Source: Otis tarda (Eukaryota; Chordata; Aves; Otidiformes; Otididae). From it: DNA of 64,000 bases. A program made the translations under genes and the position numbers. The stretch is taken from contig CM048554.1 in NCBI GenBank assembly GCA_026413225.1, positions 4,790,001 through 4,854,000 on the forward strand, read 5' to 3'. Of this stretch, positions 11,441-22,856 are shown piece by piece. Position 1 is the stretch's first letter; every line of letters begins with the position of its first letter. The notes below the pieces were generated by a model. That model made no database searches and was not told where the DNA came from. It saw only the letters and a list, made by a program, of their open reading frames with translations.

Positions 11441-13479
11441 AAAAGCCAACCCTCATGTAAACCCCAGGGCTGGAGGAATAAAAGCGCCAGAAAACATTTA
11501 TATTGGGCTCCCCTGATATCAACACAGATGAAATGGATCCCCATGCTTCCCTCCAAACCGCAGGCTCTAAAGTGGATTCCAAATCCCATCCCCACTTTAA
11601 TTTAAGGGCCTCCCAATTAGACCGTTGGATGCCTTTCAAAGCTTTGTATAAATTGGAGATTATGCATCTAGCAGCAGAGGCTTGTCTCCTCGCTGAAGCT
11701 GCCACCGGACGTAATTCGCTCCCCAAGCCTCTCACAGGGAAATTTAGGGGCTGAACGTGACGTTCGGGTGGCCCATGGAGGGCAGCTCTGGCCCCGTTGC
11801 CCCGGGGCTGTGTCTGCTCCAGCCATTTGGTGGTGTTAGAAAAACCTTGGTGCTGCTGGGGCCGGGGGCGGGGGTGGAAGCGGCAGGGCTGTGGGAGCGA
11901 GTGATTTCTCCGGCGCGCTGACCGAAGTGGAAAAATCTCGGGAGGGGGAAAAAAAACCCGAAACCAACCCCTTTCAGGTTGATTTGAAATGTTTTTGCTG
12001 TTCTTCCTCTTCCCTCCTCCCCTGAAGAGGCAAACTCATCACAGAATTGGGCACGGATTCAAATAGTTTTGGTCAAGCTGTATTTTTCACAGTTAATTTT
12101 GAAGATTTTTGTTGTTGCCCAGACCAAGGATTCTCCTGTATTTTCCTAAGAAATCATACAGTCCTAGGTGGTGGAGGCTTTTCGTGGGAGAAGGAAGAAC
12201 CAGAGATTTTTCATTCCTGTGTGAACCTCAAGCGTTTCCTCCCATCCCTCTTGCGTCCTCCCCCCCGCCGTCAGCCTTTCCCCCAGGGGCTGCGCCCACA
12301 CCTCAGAGGCCATGGGGCGTTCGCGTCCTCTCCAGGACTGAGCTGTCCCACGCGTGAAGGTGGACACAGGGAGATGGGGACATGTCCCTGTGGGATGTGG
12401 AGGAAGAGCACTGTGGGCACAGCCACCTTCCTGCAAGTACTTGGAGCGGAGACCAGTGAACAACTTATTCAGCAGAGGGTCTCCAAGGGTGACTGGAAAG
12501 TGATCGGTGGTGTTGGGTGGCTGCTATGGTTTTGTGTTTCTCCTGTTGCTCACCAGCTCCCTCCCCATGCATTGCAGCTGCTGGGCTGCTGATAGGTCCT
12601 GAACCCGTCTGCTTGCAGATAAGGAGCTGCCACTCATAGTACTTTGGATTTCTGGAGAAATGAACCAAAACAGCTGAAGACAGACAATTTTATTAAGCTT
12701 CATGTTGATGGAAATGTAATCATTGTCCTAACTTTTAATATTTGCCAGCAGGTTTCTGAGCCCAAACTCAATCAGAGTGGACCAGCTCATTGCACTGGCA
12801 CTAACTGGCTTCAGTGAGTGGAGTAATTTAGTAATTAATGATTAATTGACCAAGGGGTTGGGAAGTCATTTACTCAGGTATTTCCACATGAGTTTGGGTC
12901 TGGCCTGCCCGAGCAGCCGGAGCTGCAGGGAGTCCCAAGCCTGGTTCTGTCACCTGGGGCAGATTCCTCACTTTTTGGACGTTGATGGGTGCCAGGAGTT
13001 TTTTGTTTTTTTGGTTTTTTTTTTTCCCCCAGCTCTTTAAAGTAATTTTTTTCATGGTCAAATGCCCCATTTGGCATAGTTCAAATTAGGACAGCTTTTT
13101 TTTTTTTTTTTTTTTTTGGCACAGGCACAGAGCACTTACAGGATGGCTAATTTGCTGCTGCCGCTAATGCCAAGTGCTTTAAACTTGGAGTGAGGGAGAT
13201 GGGACAGGACTGAGCTTTAAGTTCTTTTTTTCTTATGCACAGGAATATGCCATTTTTATCAGTCTTCCCTTGAAACATGAGAATTTTTCTTTGAAAAAAA
13301 ACAACAACAGGCAGGAAAAAATAATCATAGAACCCAAAGGATAAATTTGTGTCTCTTTTAATGTAAAAACCACGACGTCACCATTAAACTGTCAAATTAT
13401 CCTCTGTTTAATTTCGGTATAAATTTTAAAACTTTCTGCAGACAGCCAATAAACCTCAAGGTGATAGGACTTGTTTTTC

Positions 13480-13540
13480 TTCCATTGAAGTTGGTGGCAA
13501 ACCTCCCGTTTATTTCGGTGTGTAGGATCAAACCCCCAGC
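13480..13540 (+). repeat. Ancient amniote interspersed repeat, CCATTGA..TCAATGG-core type
   Basis: From memory of amniote genomes, a common old repeat reads roughly: GTCAATGGCAAAACTCCC, then ATTGACTTCAATGGGG, then CCAGGATCAAGCCCC. The window has the same order of blocks with substitutions: CCATTGAAGTTGGTGGCAAA, then CCTCCCGTTTATTTCGGTG, then TGTAGGATCAAACCCCC. The family name is not certain to me. The copy is short and decayed. Confidence 0.5.
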
Positions 13541-13672
13541 ACATAAATAATCAGGCACTGAAGGTGCTCTGTGATTGTTCTGTCCCCGTCTCTCCCTTCC
13601 TCTCAGAAAACTTCTGAGGTTGGGCCCAACATTGATCTCATGCACAGGCTGGGAGCATCTTTCTTTCTTTCC

Positions 13673-13689
13673 TTTTTTTTTTTTTTTTT
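13673..13689 (+). repeat. T17 homopolymer
   Basis: An uninterrupted T-run of 17 embedded in a longer pyrimidine stretch from about 13659 to 13703. Confidence 0.95.
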
Positions 13690-13911
13690 CTTTCCCCCTC
13701 TTCTTTGTGGGTTTTTGATCTCTCCCTTTGAAATGGAAGCAAATTCCCTGCAGGGTGCTCTGTGATCACTACTGGTTGGGTGTAGTCGCATGCTTTCACT
13801 TCTTGCTGTAGGTGAAATGGCTCGTGTGCAACCATATTAACTCTCTGCTAGGCAGCCCTACGCAACAGGAGCAAGATGCCGCATTTCCTTCTGTTTTCCT
13901 CCACGCTTCAC

Positions 13912-14112
13912 CGAGTCGGCGGCTTCCCCGAGTCGGCGGCTTCCCCGCAACCCCATCAAACCTTGGTAAAGCACAAGCGTGTGTAGCGGAGTAACACGGC
14001 GCTGTGAGAATAAGAGATATAGAAGAGGTAATAACGTTTTAGGGAGGTAATAACGTTTTAGGGAGAGCCAGATCTTGGACAGACCCATCTGTCCTGGGTT
14101 AGCCTGGGTTAG
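13912..14112 (+). repeat. Cluster of three perfect tandem micro-duplications
   Basis: Three independent two-copy tandem repeats lie within 201 bases: a 17-mer CGAGTCGGCGGCTTCCC at 13912-13928 and 13929-13945; a 19-mer GAGGTAATAACGTTTTAGG at 14025-14043 and 14044-14062; and a 10-mer CCTGGGTTAG at 14093-14102 and 14103-14112. Within each pair the copies are identical, so the events are recent relative to the surrounding sequence. The units are unrelated to each other. Confidence 0.95.
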
Positions 14113-15769
14113 TTGATCTAAATAAAAGATGTTACCTCTTCCTGCAAAGTCGGGCATAATCTAACGGTTCGTTGTCGATTATAATTTACTTGCCATGGAA
14201 GAAAATGTCATTTCCCCTTGGTTTCGCTGGAATGAAGCAGTTGGAGAGGGTAGTTGAAGAGGGAAATTACAGTGATGGGATAAGTGTTGGGAGTGGGGAA
14301 AAAAAAAGAAAAAGACTGTTTTAACAGGAGAACTATGGTTAGGCCCAGCCCAGAGAAGTATGTAAGAATGTGCTTGTGATTTGCTTCCAACAAAATTTTT
14401 AAGCCTATACTTAACTATAAGCATGAGTATCTCGTTGCTTAAGGTTAAGCATGTGCTGAAATACTCATCTGGAGGTAAGCCCTGGCTGGCAAGGCTGAAA
14501 GAAACAGAGATCACATAATCAACTTCCAAAGCACGAGCCTAATCCTACCCAGTCAGCTATTTTGGGGGAGTTTCCAGGAAGGCAAAGAGGTTGCAGGAGG
14601 TGGATCTGCGTCTCTGATCTTACAAATTTCCTGGCAGGTGCAAAAGCGACTGCTCTGAACAATACCAGAGGTGTTTGCAGGATTGGCCTGAAGGCTCTGT
14701 CTGCAGCAGAAGAGGAGGTTAACGGGCTATTGAAAACAAACAAACAGCCCCACCTCCCTCCAAAAAATTTCACAAAGATGGCCCCTGTGGTTGTGGTCTG
14801 ATTGGAAAAAAGATTTAAGCAGGCTTGCTCTGAAACCGTTCCCGTAGACGTAGAAAAAGTTACTCTTTGCTCCGTTGTCTCAGTTTTTGCAAATTCGTAT
14901 CCCGAAGTCACATCTGCATTGAGGAGTCAGTCTGGGCAGATCTTCTTACACCATCCATGGATTTTCATATTATTTGAAGAAAAATACCAGGTGATGCTAC
15001 ACAATTCTTCTTTAAATAATATTTACTTATTTAGTAGGATTTTTAACTGGAAATTTTCCAAACAATTACGCTTAAAGAGTGTGCATGCACGCACGTATGT
15101 AATGGGGTAAATGGTGGCTCTTTACTCGTGCGAAAATGCAATGGATATGAAATGTGCCCCTAAAAACTAGTTTTAATTCAAGGAGAATGTTACAACAACA
15201 ATGAATGCAATGCCATCTCTGAGCAGCTGTGAAATAGAGGACCACGTTTATAGCAAGCAAAGAGAGATGCAAACACAAAAAGGAGAGAAAACAAGATCAG
15301 TGTGAGTCGGTTGCTGAGGTAGCCAAGCTCTGCTTGAGGCCACAGACAGGTACTCAACAAGAAGGCTGGAAAAAGAGGCTTTGGGTTCTCCACACTTTGT
15401 CAAAACTAGGTTTAAGGTCCTGTTTTCGTTATGAAGGCTTTTGGCAAAGGCAGAGTTGATGAAGCCACTGGGTTTCTTCTATCTAGTGGAGACGTGAGGG
15501 AGGTGATTGAAGTGTTTCCAGGTGTTTCTGGCTTCAGAGAAAACTCAGGAGAGTTGTCGGCTTGCCGGTGGTTTGTACGCTAGGCTGGGGGTTTGCCAGC
15601 ACTTGCTGCCCTCCCAGGCTGCTCGGGCAGCGGGTGAGTTTGTTCAGCGGCACGCACAAGCCCCGTGAGAGCTGACACAGCTTGGCCACCCCGCAAAGAC
15701 AGCTGGATCACTCTAACCACCCAAGGCTTCGCTGCCAAAGCATGTGACGGCTCTAGGAATGGCCTCTCA
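14113..15769. other. Non-coding sequence, no gene recognised
   Basis: Mixed composition with an AT-rich block near 15005-15070. The minus frame of 130 codons at 14519-14911 has no recognisable domain. No repeat family was recognised. Confidence 0.55.
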
Positions 15770-16260
15770 CAGACATAATTTCAACCTCTGGTTTAGCTGT
15801 AATTGCATCGGGGAATAAGCCACTTGTTTTCGAATCCCCAGCGGTGGGTTTGTGAGCCAGGCTGCGTACGTCTCGCTGTTAAATAATGAGGTGGAATAAC
15901 GTGGATGATCATAATGTGGCATTAATGCATTTGTAAGGCACTGGGTGATAAATGGGTCCTACCGCTGTTTCAGCAAAGACCTTGGATTTTCAAAAGTCTT
16001 TGGTTTTTCGTGGAGATGATGATCTACTGAAAAGGTAACGTGCTCGAAACAATGGAAGTTATCTACAAGTATGTTCAGGAAGGCCTGGGGCTTTCAGATG
16101 CAAATACAGAAATATATTTAACATCTTGACTTCTATTCTTTTGTCATAATACAAAGTGGAAAGACAATGTTTAGTAAATGTTTACATCTTACAAAGGGGA
16201 GTTTTGCAAATTGCATTGTAGCTCTTTGGGAGGAACCAGGAAAGAGGGCAGGATGTTAAC
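15770..16260. promoter_or_regulatory. Candidate conserved non-coding block
   Basis: The sequence is moderately AT-rich, free of low-complexity runs and recognised repeats, and dense in homeodomain and POU/Forkhead-like words (TAATTGCAT, TTAAATAATGAG, ATTAATGCATTTG, AGTAAATGTTTACAT, TTTGCAAATTGCATT). That texture is typical of conserved developmental enhancers. This is pattern recognition only, since conservation cannot be assessed from a single sequence. A GTTTTCGAATCCCC word near 15824 resembles a tRNA T-loop but has no matching tRNA around it. Confidence 0.3.
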
Positions 16261-17345
16261 AACATAAAAAAGAACAGCAATAAAACCCACCCCTAATATT
16301 AATTGTCTAAGAGGAAATGCATCTATCTCTCATCAGGACATTTCAGACTCTGCTTTGCATTGCTGGAAGCCTGAGAACACTAATCGGTTTTTGGCATGGA
16401 GAAGCAAGTTCTTGCATACTTGAAACATAACTCACTTAGAGTTGTTTTGATGGATGCTTAGAAGCAATATGGAGAAACTCCCAGGTCCCTTTGACTCGCT
16501 GAGCATCAGAGCTCAGAACGGGCTGAGTTCGGATGTAGATCTGGCTCAGTTCCTTGATGTGGGAACTGGAGGGGACTGCTTAAACACCTCTGTTCATTTT
16601 TGGTCCTAAGGTTGGCTGTTATGCAATGAAAATCTATCAACAGGCTTCCTTGGAAATTAATAATGGACTTGAAAGGATTCTTGAATAATTGTTTGCACCA
16701 GCACCATGGCTCGGAGTCATCAAAATAGCTCTTCAGCAAGGTGGCAAGAGCTCAGGCTTCCTGAGGATCTGGGCCCTGGGCATTGTGAAGGTCGATCTAG
16801 TGCTGGCAGGTTAAATGAAGAGGTGCTGCCTAAGCACTTCACGGCAGTCTTCTGAGGTAGATGTTGCTCAGAGAGCTGCAGCCTGGTCCTCTTCCTCCTT
16901 GAAGCGGCAGCCAAGAGCCACCACGCGCTGGGGTTGGGTGCAGACTCAAAAGCTGGGCAGCAACATCGCAGGACATGGGTGATGGGGGAAAGCATGGGCT
17001 GACCTGTAAAAACCAGCCACTGAGCTCTGTGTGCGTGTTTGTGCGTATGTGTGTATGGAGGAAGGTGGAACAACAGGTTTGTGTTGTGCACAGTGAAATC
17101 CTTCATCGCTGGCCAATACCAGACGTCGTGAAAAAGCCTCCGTTGTTGATATTATTTGCTTAGAGATGAGACTTTGCCCCGTGTTCCAGTTTCTCCCACA
17201 GACTGCTCTCCAAAGATGAATTTGAAGATGAAGATTAGGCACATGACACTAGCTCTTGTGGCGCATGATTTCTTCTCCCCAGACCCCAGAACGTTCCAGT
17301 AGTTACGTAATATCTAAATTTTTTCCCCTCAGGTTGTCTCTGTGT
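16261..17345. other. Non-coding sequence, no gene recognised
   Basis: No repeat family recognised. A short TG-rich stretch lies at about 17028-17056. The minus frames at 16720-17242 overlap in two phases and carry no domain. Confidence 0.55.
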
Positions 17346-17435
17346 CTCTGTCTTTTTCTATCCCTTCCTTTCCTTTCCCTCCTCGTCCTTTCCTTTCCCT
17401 CCTCTTCCTTTCCTTTCACCTGTCTTCCTCCGAGC
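17346..17435 (+). repeat. Polypyrimidine tract with a 20-bp tandem repeat
   Basis: About 90 bases that are nearly all C and T on the plus strand. Inside it a 20-mer TCCTTTCCTTTCCCTCCTCG repeats at 17366-17385 and 17386-17405 (19 of 20 matching), with a degraded third unit at 17406-17425. Long homopurine-homopyrimidine tracts of this kind can form triplex (H-DNA) structures. The S/L/P/F-rich frames across it are translation artefacts. Confidence 0.9.
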
Positions 17436-18550
17436 ATCCATTCTCCCTCCCCTTGCACAGCTGCCTGCTTCTGTCATTCCATGTCCTGCACGATAGCTGG
17501 TGGAGAACTGCCCGAGTCCTTTCCTGCTCCACCCTGGCAGGAGGTTTTGGAGCCCTGCAGGGAGCTGCAGACTTCTTGCTCGCTGACTTGTAAGGGCAGG
17601 TGAAGTGCTCTAAAGTCCACCTAGCACTGAAGAAGGTGGAGGAGCTGCTTGGCCAAGAGGCTTTGCAGAAGATATAGGTTTAGAGGGAAGGAAACCTCGG
17701 AGCGGTCAAGGCTGTGCAGGAGGATCGGGCGAAAGCCTTGGACACTACCGGTGGGTTTGCCCACTTCTTTAAAGTGATTTTTAAAAAGGATAGGACCATA
17801 GAACGGTTGTCGCCAGCCTTTTTCTCGTTTTCATGTTCACCATGGTGTTAACCTTAGCAGAAGCTTTCATTTCACGTCAGCCCAGGACAAAACCCAGATG
17901 TGGGCACAGAGTCCGGCTTCCCCAATCAGTCCCGTAACACCGAGGAAACACTGAGCCAGAGGAGCAATGCCTGTCTGGCAGCTGCTGCCCATAAAGAGTA
18001 TAAAGTATTTTAAAAAAGCCCAAAACATAAGAGAAGAGGAAAGAGGTGAAAACTTACCAGAGTCACTTTACTCTCGTTTGAATAACAGCAAAGGACTTTA
18101 TTTTTACAGTTTTCTTTTTAATGAGGTTGCAAAAAACTTCTCCCAGTACAGTTAAAGGATCGTCAAAAATGTCATTAATAATAGAAACAAAATAAAATTC
18201 TAGTAGTCCAGGGTGAATATTGGCTAAGACGCTCATAATCATCTAAAACCTCCTCTGGGATCTTCCATGAAGAGAAGAGAGCTCAGAGAGCCTTTTACAG
18301 CACAGCCAGCAATGCCGTGCCCTAACAAAACCGGGAATGAGCTACAGGATATTTATCAAGTCACCAAAACTATTTTCTGGGAGATTCTTTTTCCTTAAGG
18401 ATTGGCCTCCCAGGTACTGACCATGACTGGTCTTAGGGAGACTCGCTCATGTTGGGCTGTGATAATGTGGCAGCTGGGATAAATAGAAGAAGATGTTTAG
18501 GACATCTGACTTCCAATGTGGTTGGGCATTTTTTTTTCAATTGCACCAGG
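17436..18550. other. Non-coding sequence, no gene recognised
   Basis: Unique-looking sequence with no recognised repeat or coding region. Frames present are shorter than about 115 codons. Confidence 0.55.
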
Positions 18551-18635
18551 ATAAAATTTTCAAAATCTCCCAAATTTAGGCTTAAAGGCCTAAAGTACCA
18601 TTTTTAAAAGCAATTGAATCTTTAGGCTTTGGCCT
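18551..18635. repeat. Ancient amniote repeat, CTTAGG/CCTAA-rich type
   Basis: The block contains AAATTTTCAAAATCTCCCAA, then TTTAGGCTTAAAGGCCTAAA, then TTTTTAAAAGCAATTGA, then TTTAGGCTTTGG. This alternation of AAAATTTTCAAAA-like words with self-complementary TTAGGC/GCCTAA words matches an old repeat seen across turtles, crocodilians and birds. Family assignment is from memory and uncertain. Confidence 0.4.
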
Positions 18636-20219
18636 CCCTCTGATTTTCTGCGGGAGAATATCAAGTTAAATATTCAGAAGCATCACAGTTCTTTAGCCAA
18701 ACTCCTTGTAGGTACTTGGTAGGTTTCCCTCCCCTGTTTCTAATTTGATTTATACCCCCTGGTTTTTGCTGTTCCTTCTGTGGGTGGGAAAGCTTATGAG
18801 AAGGTATTAACAGCTACACATCCCAGCCGAGCGATTTTCTTCTCTGAACTTTCCTGGACGTGAGAAGGAAATTCTTTTCCAAACCAACAGCGTGTTTGTA
18901 GGCCTTTGTTGTTGTTGTCGCTGGTTTTTGGTTTTTTTTTTTTGTCAGGCAGATCTACATCAGGAAATCTGAAGCACCTGGAGAAGGTTCAAGCGCAGAC
19001 TGAGCTTCAGGTCTCAGCTTGGACTCAACAGATATTAATAACAACTACAAATCTTTCATCAGCGCAGCTATCCTGTGCGTTAGTAATACATGAAATATTG
19101 TTTGTTACTCAGGGACTGGTGCTCTGGTTGCTCTGCTCTTTGGTGCCCGTACAGGATAAGGGATTCCTGCCAGTTTAGGGCAGCCTTCACCTCTGGTTTG
19201 TTCTCTGGTTCCCAGCTGATCTTGCTGGCATGGATGCAGCAGCCACCAGCCTCCGTCGTGTGCGTGCCTCTGTTTGGCAGGGGTGGGGTGTGGCCTCCAA
19301 AGCCCTCCATTGTGGTGGTGGACTTTGAGCATCAAATCAGACTTGCAACGGACGTGTTAGCCACAAAATGAGATAGTTATGGTCCAGCTGGAGGGTCCCT
19401 GGGGAAAAGTCTACCAACCATACGCTACTGAGGGAGCCAAGGGCTCCTGACCTCCTCCAAGTCATCCCACTTTCATGTCCGTAATTACTGGCTGCTCATA
19501 GGCACATACTGTGATCCTGCCTCTTCCCACTTTACCCGAGAGGAAGAGCTACACTTCAAAGCCCTTCTCTCGCCTTCGTTGCTGTCGACTGTGTTTGGAG
19601 AAAGGTTTATGTTTCTTCTTTAGCTATTAGATGGGAGCTAGTGAGCTGAGGTAGTCCCTGGTGAAAGCAGCGCTCCAAGCCTCTTTCTTACTCCTTCACT
19701 TGCCAGCTCACCAAGAGTGCCCAGTCACCTCCTAAGAAATGGTTGTCTCCTTTCCAGAGACAGAGGACAGCTGAGTCTCCATCTGACCTTGGTGGGAAGG
19801 CTGCCTGTCAAGAAGGGGTGTAAAAAGTATGAGGATAACCTCTTGGGGTGAAAGAGGCACTGAGGAATCTTGTGTCAAGGCTTACCCAAATTTGCTTTCC
19901 TTAAGCCAGCTTGTTCGCTGTCACCCTCTGAAGCCCCTAGTGATGGTCACCAAGAGGTTAATGGGCTTCATTGGCCACAGGTTTGGGTCGGTGTAGAAAT
20001 TCCTGTCACAATTCCCCAGTCTGGGGGAACATGTGCTCCCAACACAACAGGGACCACGTAAACCAGCTTGTTATTTTTAAACAAATCATATATTGTGCTA
20101 ATGCCACAGTTTCTTCCTTCAAGAAAATATTGGTGACCAAAACTTTAATTACATTTCCAAATTAAATTTGTTAAAATGCTGCCTCCAGCGGGTGGGGGGA
20201 GCCCATACCGACATTCAGT
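18636..20219. other. Non-coding sequence, no gene recognised
   Basis: Contains a T/G tract at about 18905-18945. The remainder is unique sequence without a recognised repeat. The frames around 19080-19370 overlap on both strands and have no domain. Confidence 0.55.
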
Positions 20220-20500
20220 TTAAAGTTCAATTCAGTGCTGATGGCTTATGGCTGATAATGGACTTAGTAAGCTGCTAGTTAGGCTTTGATGCTAATTATT
20301 TTAAGTATCATAGGTTCTGATTCACAAGGCAGTAATCGCAGGTCGTTATTACTGGCATTATTAGGTTAAGTTAAAAATTAGCTTTTAGGCTTAGAGCACC
20401 GTGTACTAATACGCTCTGAAATGGAACACCTGCGTGATGCCTTAACAGACAATTGAGGGAAATTAGCTTAATTAAATGATCTACAACTGTGCGTTGTTTG
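20220..20500. promoter_or_regulatory. Candidate conserved non-coding block with homeodomain-type words
   Basis: Dense in TAAT-core words (GCTAATTATTTTAAG, GCATTATTAGGTTAAG, TTAGCTTAATTAAATGATC) without any low-complexity run or recognised transposon. It resembles ultraconserved or enhancer-type sequence in texture. No conservation data are available to me, so regulatory function is inference. Confidence 0.33.
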
Positions 20501-21696
20501 TTGTTACACCGATAGAAAAATGGTATTTGCACCTTGAGACAGCAGTTCTCTATATCTGAAATGGGACACCGGTTGGAAAAAAATGAGCCCAGGTTTTGCA
20601 AAATCATGGTGAGTGGGGCTTCACCTGTGGTGCCTGGGCTTCTCCATCTCCTCTGCCAGCTCCAGGCAGGTTATGGGTGTGCTGGTCCCTCTGGAGCACT
20701 CCTGAGACCTTGAGAGGGCACAGAAACGCGTTTGCGGAGAGGCACTTCCCTCCGGCTTCACGTTACACAGGTGCTTTGCAATCACCAGTTCCTTTCCAGG
20801 TGCAGTGAAAGGCATTAGTTTTAATAGAGTTTTGAATGGGATGGTTATTTCCATAGCGACTATTCCACTTCCTTTAGCTCAGCTTATCCGAGGTGTAGGA
20901 ACAGGTACCTTGTTTAATTGGGAAGGGCCAGATAATTTGCATTTCAATGAGACCCTCTAGGTACAGAATCCAGTGAAAAGCATCTGCAGGTGTGTTTGGG
21001 TGGGATTGCGATCCCTTTGCATCTCGCAAAGAATGGGCAGATTTAATTCAAAGAGGGAAGGAGGTATGATAATTTCCTCATCACCAAACATCAAGAAAGG
21101 ATGGAAAGCTTAACTAATTTTCCCGACAGCATAACCCGAAATGGGACACAGACACCAACCCCTGTGACAGGGCAGGAGTGTTCCAAATTCACTTCTTACC
21201 TTTTGGACTGGGTTTTTTGGGTGGCCTGTGGTACTTTCTGGCAGGTCGCTGTTAAGACCTCTGGTAACGCTGGTGGAACTGGTGAGGAAATGCCTGCAGT
21301 GTCTTCTCAGCATCAGGTCCACCCAGGAGCTGAACAGCTGTGGTTTTCATGGTTTTGTTCTTGATGGGTTTGGAGGTCTTTCCTTCTGTATTTTTTAAGA
21401 CACTCCAGAACCTTCTGCCAGACAAAATGAGCCTGGTTCTGCAACACATGTTTTGGTACCTGTCTGTTTAGAGAAATATCTATTTTTCTCCTCCACCTGT
21501 CCAAAATAGGCAGGGGTTGGCTTTCTTTTTTGAAATGAGCCTAAAAAAAAAAAAAACAAACCCTTGAAAATGGAATCCCTCCCCCTTCCAAAAATTGTGG
21601 CCAGCTGAAGATCTATCTTGAATCATCTATATGAACTTAAATAATTTACCAAACCAGTCTGGATTGTTCTGATAAATCTCTTGAAGATAACCAGGA

Positions 21697-21697
<1 letters not shown>
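20501..21697. other. Non-coding sequence, no gene recognised
   Basis: Unique sequence with an A14 run at 21543-21556. No repeat family or coding region was recognised. Confidence 0.55.

Positions 21698-21731
<34 letters not shown>
21698..21731 (+). repeat. A34 homopolymer
   Basis: Thirty-four consecutive A, the longest homopolymer in the window. I see no transposon body upstream and no obvious flanking duplication, so it does not look like the tail of a retroposed copy. Avian CR1 elements do not end in poly(A). A sequencing or assembly length error is possible at such a run. Confidence 0.95.
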
Positions 21732-21734
<3 letters not shown>

Positions 21735-21910
21735 ACTATTCAATTGAAAATTGTAACAAGGAAATATGCAAGAACACCTCGAATATGAAACACCAGAACT
21801 GCAAAACTGAGCTAAAGACTCACTGTTTGGATTTTGCGTCTGGAAATACCGGCAGATCCCAGTTTATTAAGTTCTGAGAAGAAAAATAGTAAGTGGATCC
21901 AGGCTTTCAG

Positions 21911-22000
21911 TTATAGGTCTCAGAGCACTTCACAAATGTGCTAAGCATGCAATCTTTTTTTTTTTTCTTTTCTTTTAAGACAGAGAGAGATGGGGAACTA
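21911..22000 (-). mobile_element. MIR-like SINE remnant with a poly(T) expansion
   Basis: GGTCTCAGAGCACTTCACAA matches the reverse complement of the amniote MIR 3' region (consensus TCAGAGCGCTTTACAAA). GACAGAGAGAGATGGGGAAC resembles the ACAGATGGGGAAACTGAGG core. Between the two the usual ATTATCCCCATTTT segment is replaced by a T-rich expansion (21955-21976). Decayed and partial. Confidence 0.42.
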
Positions 22001-22856
22001 CAGCACTGAAAAATGTGCTGGTGTGACGCAGCCGCAAACGGTTCGCTTTGAATCTCGCGCCATTGCTTTTGCTGTTGGGCTACACCGAAGTAATTAGTTG
22101 GTTGCCAGTGGTGTCTCTGGGTATAAAGAGAATTCGCTCCATCACCCAGGAATTGTGGGTGGTGGGAAGTTCTGGCTGATGGGGCTGTGGATTAAATGTG
22201 TTGGTGCTGGAGGATAGGGTGTTCCTGCACAGAGAGAGGGCTCGACTTAGGAATTTGCTCCTCACAAAGGTATGCCAAAGCCCTGAGGCTTCCTGCATTT
22301 AGGGTGTGATGTAAGATACAGCTCTTTGTTGAGAGCTTTTCTCCTGACATCCTTGCAAGCCATGCAGATGTGTGGATATCTCCTCGTAGTTGCCCCTGGA
22401 AGGAAACATTATTGGATATCCTAAGGGGTAAACAGTGCTCAGAGCTGAATTAAGAAGCGTTGTCTCTGTTTACTCCAGTTCTGTATGCGCCGCTCCCTAT
22501 TTTCAGGGCAAAGCATTTGTGTTTTATTAGCAGTGGCCAGTTTTCAGTATTGACTCCCAGACCTGCAGAAGTGTCCTCTTTGAAACCCAGAAGAATGAGG
22601 AATTTGCCAAGACTTCCAGTTTCGCTCCAGACCCAAAGCTCAGATCACGTTCAGTGAAGGAGCTACCAAGGGGAGATGGGAATGGATGGTTTGGAAGTGC
22701 CTGGGACAAGCAATGGGGCTGATGCTGGGGCTGCCCTACTCCAAAGGTCAACTCTTGGCCAGGAGGCATTGCCCCATCAGCTCCTTGTAGCCAGGAGAAC
22801 TGGAAATGGATTGAGCTGGTGGCCTCCCCTGATGATTGCAAGCAGCCATGACCTAC
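22001..22856. other. Non-coding sequence, no gene recognised
   Basis: Unique sequence. The long minus frame 22527-23096 continues through it but loses any protein-like character here. Confidence 0.5.

Larger units (their letters stand above)
7293..13479. other. Non-coding sequence, no gene recognised
   Basis: Contains a purine microsatellite of GGAAAA-like units (about 7553-7590) running into an A/C tract, an A-rich tract at 11385-11440, a T22 run at 13096-13117 and a CpG cluster near 10.4 kb. The 181-codon plus frame at 12047-12592 has a low-complexity P/R/G middle and no domain. The 152-codon frame at 9481-9939 is likewise unrecognised. No CR1 or MIR was recognised here. Confidence 0.55.

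Noticed and set aside
12047..12592. Plus-strand frame of 181 codons
   Set aside because: Composition changes along its length with GC content, its middle is a proline/arginine-rich GC patch, and no motif is recognisable.
15795..15850. Possible tRNA gene or tRNA-derived SINE
   Set aside because: GTTTTCGAATCCCC resembles a T-loop, but no acceptor stem, anticodon arm or proper A box could be assembled around it.
17028..17056. TG-rich stretch as a microsatellite
   Set aside because: Interrupted too often (GTGTGCGTGTTTGTGCG) to call a simple repeat with confidence.
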